64,000 bases of DNA from Pyxicephalus adspersus (Eukaryota > Chordata > Amphibia > Anura > Pyxicephalidae). Each line of letters opens with the position of its first letter. The stretch's first letter is position 1. Positions 33,778-43,539 of this stretch are shown here, one piece after another. The stretch lies in contig NC_092862.1 in assembly GCF_032062135.1 (NCBI RefSeq), positions 42,993,219-43,057,218 of the forward strand, read 5' to 3'. Under the pieces are notes generated by a model. The model made no database searches, was not told where the DNA came from, and saw only the letters and a program-made list of their open reading frames with translations. Made by a program: the position numbers and the translations under genes.

Positions 33778-35249
33778 CCTCATGTCAGGCTTTCCCTCAT
33801 ATTGACAGATATGTGGAACTAACTATCTCTGACTTGCTAAAGCCCAGGAGCTAAAGCAAGGCTTGGACACATGGACAAGGCCAGAAGTAGATAACTATTA
33901 TGTTAATGACTGAAGTTTAAACTAACAATTTGTGAAGATAGCAATTACTCACTAAAATGTGACATGCTCCTTGGGAACAAGCATACATATGAGATTATTT
34001 GCATAGTCATATGGTCAAAAATGCAAAGAAGGGTGTATAGGCCTGACATTTATTGACACAATCTTTCTTTAATCAGCATAATATTTGCAAAAGATTTCTT
34101 TTGTTTTAGTTTTAGATTGAGATGCTTAGCTAGTTTGTCATTTCATTTCTAAATGATGGATGTTCTTTTTTTTCACGGATATACAATGTATTGTACAAAT
34201 GTTTAGATTCACATAATCACAATGTTCATGAAACAGAATTCTTTTTGTAATATTCTTAGCAGTCGTTTGGTACCACCTATATTAAGATTCCTTTTTTTAG
34301 TTTTATGCACAAAAGCAATACCTTGCACACTCCAATCATTGTTGTATCTATTGAAAATATGGTTTACCTTTGGAACACAATCCCAGTTCATTTATAATGC
34401 AAATTCAGTCTAAATACAGCTGTTAGATATCAAGGTCACTGTCATTAGAATTAATGAATAGTACACCATATAAGAATAAGAAAGTTCCAATAAAAGATGG
34501 TTGCTATGGAAATATAATTTCCCATTTATCGTCTAATATCAATTCTTCATATGTGAAGCCTTGTATATGTAACAATTAAATCATTAGGATTGTGTGTTTA
34601 TCTACAAGTCTATCATTTCATGTATTCTGATTACCCCCTAGTTTTTTATTCTCACAGCAGTAAGTGGGACCATACCAAAGACAAAATAAACTCTTCAGGG
34701 GTTCTCTTTCCAATTAAGCTGATCTTTTAGAGGCAGAACTCATTAGCTACACACTGTCTAGTGTCTCACATGCAATTACTCATCCTCTCAGCATTCCTAT
34801 TGGTACCTCATTACCTTTTAGTGATGTTTAGCAATAGATCAAGGGCTTTAGTTAAAAGCACAAATAAAGTGTATACAGTCATTGAGACAACTGTCACGAG
34901 TTTCAAGGAGAAAATGATAAACATTTCTTAGGGCACTATACAATTTTCAATATAAACATGGCAGAATGTCACACCTAGGTAATATATTATTATAGAAGAG
35001 GACAATTATTCATAACATTCTTAAGGGAAAAAAGGAGCCTGTATTTTAGAATCTAGTCAAGGGTACAAATAGTATATTACTGTAACGATAAATAATGTAA
35101 AATAGTATATAATATTTGTGCCCATTTCTAAATTAAGAAATTTAGGCTAAATATCTTTTTCGTTTTTTAAAACACTAGTAAGCATTACTGGCCAATCCAA
35201 GATTAATTTAACAGGAGTGGGTGGGTTAAGATCGGCTTGAGAATACAGA
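33778..35249. other. Non-repetitive AT-rich sequence
   Basis: 34670-34870 is free of recognised repeats and contains several TAAT/ATTA core motifs (for example 'tccaattaagctgatc', 'actcattagctac', 'gcaattactc', 'tcattacctttta'). It could be a conserved non-coding element, but that needs cross-species alignment. Confidence 0.3.
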
Positions 35250-35354
35250 TGAAGCAGGACTGCTAGAAAATGTATGATGGAGAATATATTATGTTAGCAC
35301 TATATAAATACTGTTTTTATTATTATTATTATTATGAATAATAATAATAATAAA
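35250..35354 (-). repeat. Dispersed repeat family D tail with (TTA)n(ATA)n
   Basis: 'tatgttagcactatataaat' followed by a (TTA)n run and then (AATA)n matches the family-D end with its trinucleotide tail. The (TTA)n/(TAA)n pair forms an inverted low-complexity tract. Confidence 0.55.
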
Positions 35355-35443
35355 AGAGAATAGAGGAAATTGTGAAAGAGAACAATAATGGTGAATGAAT
35401 ACACCAGATAATGTTGCTCAGTGGAGGACTGTCAGAGAACACA

Positions 35444-36047
35444 GGGCCTGATTTATTAACGTTCTCCAAGACTAGAGAGGATACATTTTTATCAGTGAAG
35501 CTGTGTGATCCAGCAAACCTTGAATGGGTATGGTCGAGGATTCAAAACATTTGCTAGTACATAGCAAATGACTTTGAAGAAATGAATTCCAGGTTTCTGG
35601 ATCATACAGCTTTACTGATGAAAGTGTATCCTCTACGGCCTAGCCGGTAGTTGGTTCCGGCCTAACGCCCCCTGGCCGATCCGGCCTAATGCTGGCCGAC
35701 AACTTGCGCCTCTGGAGCCGCGGGTTGCCGGCTGCATGTGCCAGGGGGCGTTGGGAACTAGTGGAGCCGGAGCTCCGATGGCGCTTCCTTGCTGTGGTTC
35801 CCCTATTTACCGTGGCAGGCCTGATACTTCTGCCGTCCCGGTAAATATGGAACGCTCCCTGAAGGTAAATCCCTTTCCTCCGCAATGCATACAGAGGAGA
35901 AGGATTTCACTTCAGGGGGCGTTCCCTGGTGGGGGTGGGGCTTAGAGTCCGGCCTAGTGTGCTTCTGCCCACCCCTGAAATGGCCTGGTGGCCATAAAAG
36001 TTTGACCCCTGCTCTACAGCCTTGGAGAGCTTTAATAAATCAGGCCC
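35444..36047. repeat. MITE-P copy C, split by a hAT-like insert
   Basis: The left end GGGCCTGATTTATTAAC (35444) and right end 'tttaataaatcaggccc' (to 36047) are both intact. 'gaggatacatttttatcag', 'tgatccagcaaacc', 'atttgctagtacatagcaaa' and 'atgaaagtgtatcctctac' are followed by the insert, and the right arm resumes at 'ctctacagccttggagagc'. Without the insert and its duplication the element is about 223 bp. Confidence 0.85.
35637..36011 (-). mobile_element. hAT-like CpG-rich insert, 375 bp
   Basis: It interrupts MITE-P copy C. The flanking 8-mers are TCCTCTAC (35629-35636) and TGCTCTAC (36010-36017), an 8 bp duplication with one mismatch if the border base is counted with the flank. On the minus strand it begins CAGGGGTCAAACTTTTATGG, a hAT-like terminus. 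The other end (ggcctagccggtag) does not show a clear matching terminal repeat. The interior repeats 'ccggccta' in both orientations and is far richer in GC and CpG than the surroundings. Confidence 0.55.
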
Positions 36048-37988
36048 ATAGTGTAGATGAGAGAAAGGTTTGGACAAAAAGAAGCTATTGCAGATCAGTA
36101 TCTGTAGAGGAGAACCAAGAGAGAAGCTAGGCTAACACTTAAAAACAAATGACTATTGTGGACATTACTATTACGATCAATGATGTAGGTTTATATTTAG
36201 ATTGTTCAAAAGTAACTTAACAATACAAAGTTTTCCCAGAACCCTGTCAACTGAGCCACAGCCATATTTAAATTTAGCTGTGTGTTAAAACTTTGCAATA
36301 TGCATTTTAATGTACTTAGTACATATAAAAAGGTATGTTCTACTGTTGGATCCCTTATAGATTTACATGACCATCCCTCTTTCTCAGTGTCTTATCCTTG
36401 TACCACTCCATAAAGATCATTATAGTATCGCCTGTTCAGCATTTTAGAAACACACATTAGTGTTAAAATTTCTATTTTAATAATCTGATAATACCTACAT
36501 AGGTAATACTAAAATAAACACATTTTACTACTTTTTTGTTTTCAATGTTTTTATTAGAATTTCTCACATATAAAGGACATATATAAAAGACATGGCTTGT
36601 AACAATAACATCCTTACATCATATAAATAACAAAGTCACATTTTAACATTTTGAAAACAACAATAATCCAAACTTTGTAGAATTTATTTTCTGAGGACCT
36701 ATCAGGTCCACATTTTGCTAGTTTTATGATATATATATACTCTATGTATTTTTTAATATGGAAAACAGTGCAATTTATTCTTTAACAGAGGTAAAATATT
36801 TACAGGAAATTATTAGAAAAGAAAATGTTGTATTAAACCAAAAAAATAAGCTAGATGTCTTTAGAAAGATGAAATGTCTGACAGCAGGAGTAATCAGTAT
36901 GTTACATTATATGTCTTAATAAAACATACCTCATTGTTACATCTTTTGAAGGATAGCACAAGGTCCTGGGTATGTAATTACAATTTTACCACTGTCTAAT
37001 ATGCACTTCAACTTGTTCATTCTGGGTCAGGCAATAACGCTAATTATTACCCTTCAATTTTTTCTCCCATCACTTTTAAAATAACAAAATACAATAGGAT
37101 TTCTGGTTAAATTAACAGAGCATGGAAGACACAAATCAATTACTGGAGACATACTTATTATGCACCTGCTTTAAAGAGTGGTAATCACAGTGACCTGTTT
37201 TAGCACAATAAATAATGAAAAAAGAACACTTTACTGTCCTGATAAATATAAAAAGAAGGTTCAGGAAAGAAAGGACCGTACTTAAAATGCAATTAAGCTC
37301 CGCACATAAAATTGTTTTAATATTTTCAAGAAGAAAAACCCTAATTGTATTTTTACTTGTAGACATTTTAGAATCATTTGTACACAGGCTTTTAAAATTA
37401 AAACAACAATTTGTTTAGAACCAGCTATTAACTGGCAATTTAAAAGAGTGGAAAGCTGATCTTCTGTGCTTCAACTTCCAAGTTATGAGAACAAATCATA
37501 AATTATATGTCCTGATAAAAATTGCTGATCTTGAAGCCCCACTGGCATGCAGGGTAATGTTGCTGAAATATAAAAAAATACAGGAAGGCACACCAACTTA
37601 TGTAATATATTATTTTAAAAATGGTAAATATTGTCCTGACTTGGTAAATAGTGCAACATATTCGTCATGCAACAGGAGGCCTATGAAACACATGAATGCG
37701 GCAAAACAGATCTTGGCAGCCTATCCAAAAACACAATACCCCCAGCCACCCCTTTATCCAATACCACTACTACCCACTTCATTAGCTAATAACCACACCA
37801 CACACATTTCTTTTGGGTAAGAGCCCAAAGGCCTTTCATTACAACAATTTAAAATTATTCAAATGTATAACAATAAACTTCAATATAAACTTTAAAATAA
37901 CCATACATTAAATAAATAACAAAATAGAAAATTAACCTAAATGAAATAAAATTAAAAAAATTAAAAATAAATTAAATAACATTTTACC
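36048..37988. other. AT-rich stretch, no gene recognised
   Basis: About 36535-36660 starts 'gttttcaatgtttttattag' and could be an antisense LINE 3' tail (weak). The 111-codon frame at 37485 has no recognised domain. Confidence 0.4.
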
Positions 37989-38205
37989 TTAACATCCCTG
38001 GTGGTATGAATAATGAGGATTTTTAAATGCAAAAGTCCTTTTTAAAAGTCCTCATTAATTTAAATTTCCCGCCCTTCTTCATGACAAACCCACCCTCCAG
38101 CTTCAGACTCGCAAGCAGAAACCCGGCTGCCATCTGCTTCTCCTGGCCTCTCCCTGGAAATTCCACCACGAGTGAGGACACTCGGAAATACTGCCAGGGG
38201 GTTAA
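37989..38205. mobile_element. TTAA-type MITE, short copy
   Basis: The left edge is TTAACATCCCTGGTGGTATG and the right edge is GGAAATACTGCCAGGGGGTTAA-like, with inverted CCCTGGYRGTAT ends. TTAA lies at 37989-37992 and 38202-38205. It keeps 'atttcccgcccttc', the reverse of the 'gggcgggaaat' phrase of the 22836 copy. Confidence 0.65.
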
Positions 38206-39130
38206 TAAACATTATACAACAATTAACCATTTAACCCCTTTTTGGTTGCTGGTCCTCGTAGTGAATAATTGCTCCCAGCCTCCAAACCTCCCAGCTCAGG
38301 AACAACATACCTTACTTTAACCACAGACCACCACCACAAATTAAAACCACAGTCCACCAAAGCCATAGGGACCGTAACATTACACCAAAAGAATCATCAC
38401 CCCAAAGACCTCAAACACTCACCCTTACTAGCAAACAACCCCCACCAACTGTATATAACTAAACAATCCTAAAACCAATAAAGAGTGGGTGGGCGGGAAA
38501 CTTTCTGCCCAACCTCACTAAGGTAATGGCCTCCCACTTCCTGTTCTTGACCTTTTTAACCACTTGACCCCTCCTTCACCCCAGCCTCCTCCTTTCCCAC
38601 CTCTTGCTAACATCCAAGTCTCAACATTAACCCTTTCCTAGCCTGCTCCCTGTCCGCCAAGTCATGCCAGCCTTCGTCATAGCCCCTTATCCACAAAGGA
38701 AGTAGACAAAAAAACAGAAATAATCATGTTGTGGCCTTGTCATTGCTAAAGCTGCTCAGAAATGACCATAACTTGCAAGTTAATTAGGAGCCTTATTGCT
38801 TGTCACTATGCTTTCCAGTTCTGGGATCTTTACATTTCATTGACACTCGTGTGCTCCTCTGCACACATCCACCAGGACCTGGAGACAATATAACACTGAT
38901 TTGGGGCTCCCCCACCCAGATTTATTTCTCAATATCATCTTCATTGGGACTACTACCAGATATATTGAAACCACTGTTCCTATCATTGGGGAGATGTTGT
39001 TATCGCCTCATTTAAAACTCAATTTGGAGGCACCATTTCCTCCCTACATTTGCTAACTAACATTGCCACCTGTTCTACAAGACCATACTTAATTACTGCA
39101 AGTGCCAAAGGTCTGTTGATAAACTGATAC
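38206..39130. other. Pyrimidine-rich stretch, possibly upstream part of a PLE tail
   Basis: It is C-rich on the plus strand to about 38700 and then mixed. No coding motif. The last part leads directly into the hammerhead-like copy 3. Confidence 0.35.
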
Positions 39131-39480
39131 CTCTAAGAAGCCTTTTAGGGCGAAATCACGTCGGGTACAGCAATCAACATGAACAAATGATTGGAGATTG
39201 TATTATTTGTATGGCAAGAAATTTACATGATTGGCTAGATGTCTAGAGACCGCTTGGGCCAAATTGTTAATGCTTACACCAACAAACAATCTTTTGGTTG
39301 TAAGTTGAGTTTATTATGTTGAAGCGCCTCTTGGGGGCAATTTAATACTGTTTGGACCACAAGAAAAGATTGTGACCATTTTTTGAAACTGTTATGTTTT
39401 CTCTGTTTATATTTGTTATTGTTTACAGTACAATACAACTTTATTTTTTGTGCCTAGAAAGACCCTGATTTCTCTTTTCC
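39131..39480 (+). repeat. PLE-type tail with hammerhead-like copy 3 (decayed)
   Basis: CTAAGAA (39133-39139), GCCT-TTTA-GGGC, GAAA and then TCACGTC followed by GGGTA mirror the motif at 8973. The conserved CUGA box has changed to CTAA. Flanking 'atacct' and 'gggta' can still pair as stem I. Downstream 'tacaatacaactttattttt' precedes a hairpin at 39475. No reverse transcriptase is attached. Confidence 0.5.
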
Positions 39481-39517
39481 TTCTAATCTTTCATTCATTG
39501 AAAGATTAGAAGGAAAA
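39475..39517. other. Perfect 19 bp inverted repeat with 5 nt spacer
   Basis: TTTTCCTTCTAATCTTTCA (39475-39493), spacer TTCAT, then its exact reverse complement (39499-39517). It lies at the downstream edge of the PLE-like tail, so it could mark an inverted junction of retroelement ends. Confidence 0.9.
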
Positions 39518-39670
39518 AAATTGAGGGTTGGTACTCAGTCCTATAAATATCCTTATTATATTATAACCACTACTGACACTCTTAAACACTCTAACCAGCA
39601 AAGCAGGTAACATAGGTATAAGGAAACATTAAAGAACAAAAATTGAAAAGTTAAAAAAAAATGAAAAAGT

Positions 39671-39851
39671 TAAAGTCTGGAAAGGATACACTTTCATCAG
39701 TGAAGCTGGGTGATCAAGCATGCCTGTAATGAATTTTCTAGCAAATGTTTTAAATCCTGGACCAGATCCATTACAGGTTTCCTGGATCACGCAGGTTCAC
39801 TGATAAAAGTGTATTATCTCAAGTCTTGTAGAGCTTTAATAAATCAGGCCC
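39671..39851. repeat. MITE-P copy D
   Basis: Contains 'ggatacactttcatcagtg', 'aagctgggtgatcaagca', 'tctagcaaatgttttaaatc', 'ggtttcctggatcacgcag' and 'gagctttaataaatcaggcc'. The left outer end is decayed and the centre is shortened by a deletion. Confidence 0.8.
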
Positions 39852-39959
39852 ACTATCTTATATGTTTTGTGAAACTGCAATACCAACCTCATCCTATGCC
39901 ATCTTGTCTGCATTAATTTTTTGGCGGAATTATACATAAGAAACATCTCTCTAACATCC

Positions 39960-40680
39960 CCATCAGCTTAAAAGCTTTTCCCAAGAAAGTAGGCCTGGAG
40001 CAAGGCTAAGAAAATTAAAATAGGCGAAGGGCCTCATGACAGGGGTGAGAAGGAAAATTCTAGAACAAACGAGGTAATTCGAGTAAGGGGTGGTCAAGCA
40101 GCGTGGAGTGATGAGGAGGGGTAAGTGGTAGGAGGGGTCAAGGGTGAAGGTATAAAGGCAGGGGGGCCAGAAGGGGATAATCAGTTGCGGTGAAGGAAGA
40201 ACAATGGAGAACAATTGCCCACCCTCCCTCCCCTATTGGGTCTTGTTTGCCTGGTGGTAAATGAGAGGGCCCCTGGGTATGGGGATTGGGTGTCATGGCA
40301 GCGGCGGGGTTGCAGGTCAAAAAGTGGGGAAGGATAGGTGTAAGAAAAAGGGGGTGGAACCCATCTGAGGTATGGAGTTCCTGTTTAAGTTGAGCCTCAG
40401 GTGACACTTGGTTGTCAGGGAGGCCAAGGGGAGCTGCGGATGCTGGTACCGTTGTCCCTGAGCCGGTGGTATAGCGGCGGGGGGCCAGAAAAACGGAAGT
40501 ATACACAGTAACGCAAGCTGATTGGGGGGTGTTAGTACTTGCAGGGACCTGCAACTCCGGTATTAACTGTTTACAAATGTTAAAGGTAAAATGGAAAATG
40601 TTAACGTGTTATAAGAATGGTTTTATAAATAAAGGGCTGCTATGACCAATTTAATCCAAATCAGTGGTGTGGTTATTTCT
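39960..40680 (+). repeat. Purine-rich unclassified retroelement-like block
   Basis: A 700 bp block is markedly G/A-rich on the plus strand, unlike its surroundings. It ends with 'taaataaagggctgctatga' (a polyadenylation-like signal). Phrases such as 'aataaagggctgctatg' recall terminal repeats of tyrosine-recombinase (DIRS-type) retroelements in frogs, but this is recollection and not proof. The 138-codon minus-strand frame (40138-40554) is Pro/Thr-rich, has no domain and is probably spurious. Confidence 0.3.
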
Positions 40681-41219
40681 TAAATAAGGGTGGTAAGTAA
40701 AGTGTGTAGTGGGTTCAGGGATTTTATCTCATCTACACTAGTCATGTTTGTTAAAGGATTACTGTTTTCTCCATATTGGCCCCAAAGTTGCATTAAAAGG
40801 AAATCGATAAGCCATAGGAATTTTGCTTTGGTAAATAATCCCTGTGACATTGCCCAGCTCCTCATTTTAATTGGTGTTCCAGGTTGGTTGAAAATTTGTG
40901 GAGTCAAAACTACCACCATAACCATGTATTTGTAGACAAAATTAAGGTCCTTATTCAGCTATGCCCAGTACTAAACCTGGAAAATCCAAATCGAATGGAT
41001 GCAAAACAGATCTATTTAGAATAACTAAACTATGACAGATTTTACTAACATATGGAAGTGCAAGAAAGTTACCAAACACATCCATCATTACCAAATATAA
41101 CCTAGAGAATAAAAAAACTACTTTTTTAATACTGTTATGTTTTTTTAGTATAAAAGCTGTCAAATTCTTACATTCCATTCTGTTAGATTTGCAGTGCATA
41201 ATTAGTAAAACAATATTTT

Positions 41220-41227
<8 letters not shown>
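40681..41227. other. No feature seen
   Basis: Two overlapping frames of 81 codons on opposite strands have no recognised product. Confidence 0.45.

Positions 41228-41258
<31 letters not shown>
41228..41258. repeat. (TA)n microsatellite
   Basis: A TA run preceded by (CA)4, directly visible. Confidence 0.95.
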
Positions 41259-41263
<5 letters not shown>

Positions 41264-42465
41264 TACCATTTAAAAGTTTATATTGTACCATATACCCTTT
41301 TTTCTGTTAAATGAAGATATTTAGTATCCACAGAAGTTGTATAATATTTCAGTGAAGATTTTTCACACAATGAAAAGTTACTACATCTCACTGAACCCTT
41401 AGAGAGTCAGACAAATAAAGGAAGATTAATATATCAACATATCAGTAGAAGCAATCAGTCACAAAGAGTAATTTCATATGTAATGCAATAATTACTTTGG
41501 CTTTTGGGAAACAATATATCCAATAAATATTTAATTCAACTTTTGCTTCATATCATAGCAGCAAAGCCCAGAAATTGCAAGTGTTTTTACTTTTTCTAAG
41601 GATTCAGCTTGAAGTTAAATTTAAGTATCTGTTTTTTTTCTTCACTAAAGTAATATTTTTTTGAATTACACCTTATTTCCCCTGACCCATCAATGTCACA
41701 GTAAGAGATCTTGTTCTTAAATTAGTCTGGCAAAATACTTCCCACCTAAATACTTTTGAAGAACTTGAAATGCCTTGATTAAATGTTTAATCATCAAGAA
41801 TGGCAACGGCTCAGCCTTATAGTGGAATGATTATAAGATAGACCAAATGCTTGCACAGCAGCATGATAGTAGACTTCAATTGCTGCATTAAATGAATAAG
41901 GCTGATTTCTAAAGTGATGTTTTTCAGTTTATGGTAAAACATAAGGTGTCTTATTATCATAATCACATAAGCTAAACTCCTAGCAGGAAAAAGGCAACAT
42001 TTAATGCAATTCTAAATTAATTAATTTCTTTAAAGGTATTTTTTTAAAAACAAGCAGTATAAATATCCAAATTTGTGTATGTAACAGCCTCATGGAATCC
42101 CCAAACAGCGGACCTCAGAATAACACAGGGAGAAGTAGGATTAGGAGCCATTCAGTTGTAGTGCAGTGCTAGAAACATACTCATAGGATGAGAGAGAATA
42201 GACTTGAATAAACTCTGTGCTAAGGGAAATTTGAGGGCTGCTTTTATTAACCTTTTAGTGACTTTTCTAGCTGCCTGGCAGTAATCCTGATCATCTTATT
42301 TTAATACAAACTTGTTTAGGTTGAGGGATGGGAAATGTATTAGTCACGTTGTCAGAAAATTATGGAGGAGCCAGGCAACTAGAAAATTTATAAGCATAAA
42401 TGCAGCCTCCACATTGTTGTAAGCTTAATTTTCCTTGATGTGGGTCTACAGAAAAAGATGTAGCT
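41259..42465. other. AT-rich stretch, no feature seen
   Basis: No coding or repeat signature was recognised. Confidence 0.5.
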
Positions 42466-43539
42466 ATTAGGGATGTTTGAGCGAGTTTTTCAAACTCGAT
42501 CTCAAGGTGAATTCGGACGTTCTCGCTTACTGAAATTGTAAGCAAGAACGGCCAGTGTAAATTCGGCAAACGAGATTAAATTTAAAAAAAAAAGTTCTAA
42601 AAAGAAAAGACTGTCACCTGTTCTGCGGCTGCATTCATTGATCAGCTCAGTGTGCGATCCCCGGCACTAGACGTTAAATGGGGACAAGTCTCCCCATTCA
42701 AAACCTCTAGTGCTCTCTGATTGGCTGAAGAAACCTTTCCCCAGCCAATCAGAGAGCACTAGAGGTTTTGAATAGGGAGACTTGTCCCCATTTAACCTCT
42801 AGTGCCGGGGATAGCACACAGGATTCTCCGGGGTTGCATGAACGAATGCAGCCCTGAGAATCCACTGCGATCCTGGGAAACTAGAGGTTAATTAACCTCT
42901 AGTGCCCGGGGGTCACAGTGGAACTGCAGATAAACTTTCAATGGAGTTTCCCTATTGAGAGTTCATCTGCAGTTCCACTGCGATCCCCGGGCACTAGAGG
43001 TTGTTAACCTCTAGTGCCGGGGATCACAAACTGGAGGATTCCCAGGGCTGCTCAGAGAATCCACTGCGATCCCGGGCACTAGAGCAGTGATTTTCAACCA
43101 CTGTTCCGTGGCACACTAGTGTGCCGTGAGAGATCTTCAGGTGTACCGTGGGAAATTATCCAATTATCATTGTCGAGTGCCTGTGCTGTAGTGACTGGCA
43201 GAGTAATGTAATACTCTTCCATGTCAGTGGGTGGCAGTAGGTAGCTCAAGCGCCTTGTTTATTTTTAGAGGCGAGAATTAGCTACAAAGTGTAATTTTGT
43301 AACACTTTTGATTTGTGGTGTGCCGCAGGATTTTTTTAATGTAAAAAATGTGCCGTGGCTCAAAAAAGGTTGAAAAACACTGCACTAGAAGTTAATTAAC
43401 CTCTAGTGCCGGGGATGGTAACGATTTCCTCAATCTACTGATAGTTTTGCGAAATCGATTTGCCGAAATTTCGCAGACCCATCAGAAGTTCGAGGAAATT
43501 TTTGTGAGAATGCCAGAGGCATTCTCGCTTATCCCTAAT
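42466..43539. mobile_element. Multi-hairpin non-autonomous element with CTCTAGTGC boxes
   Basis: The outer ends ATTAGGGAT (42466) and ATCCCTAAT (to 43539) are inverted, with 'gcgag' and 'ctcgc' just inside. The interior is a chain of hairpins: 42657-42726 pairs with 42743-42812 (68 of 70 positions), and about 42893-42942 pairs with 42954-43004. Short palindromes of GGCACTAGAGGTT / AACCTCTAGTGCC centre on 42897, 43007 and 43398. CTCTAGTGC or its complement GCACTAGAG occurs about nine times. 'gagaatccactgcgatcc' recurs as a direct unit. No coding frame. The superfamily is unknown; a hAT element has inserted at 43085. Confidence 0.75.
43085..43382. mobile_element. hAT-type MITE, 298 bp, with 8 bp target duplication
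   Basis: It begins CAGTGATTTTCAACCACTG and ends GGTTGAAAAACACTG, a matching hAT terminal inverted repeat (CAGTGNTTTTCAACC). The flanking 8-mers are CACTAGAG (43077-43084) and CACTAGAA (43383-43390), one mismatch. The interior has 'gtgtgccgtgagagatcttc' on one side and 'tgtgccgtggctc' on the other. There is no transposase. It interrupts a CACTAGAGGTTAA palindrome of the host element, so it is the younger insertion. Confidence 0.9.

Noticed and set aside
40138..40554. 138-codon minus-strand frame
   Set aside because: Pro/Thr-rich low-complexity product of a purine-rich block, with no homology I recognise and no splice or start context.
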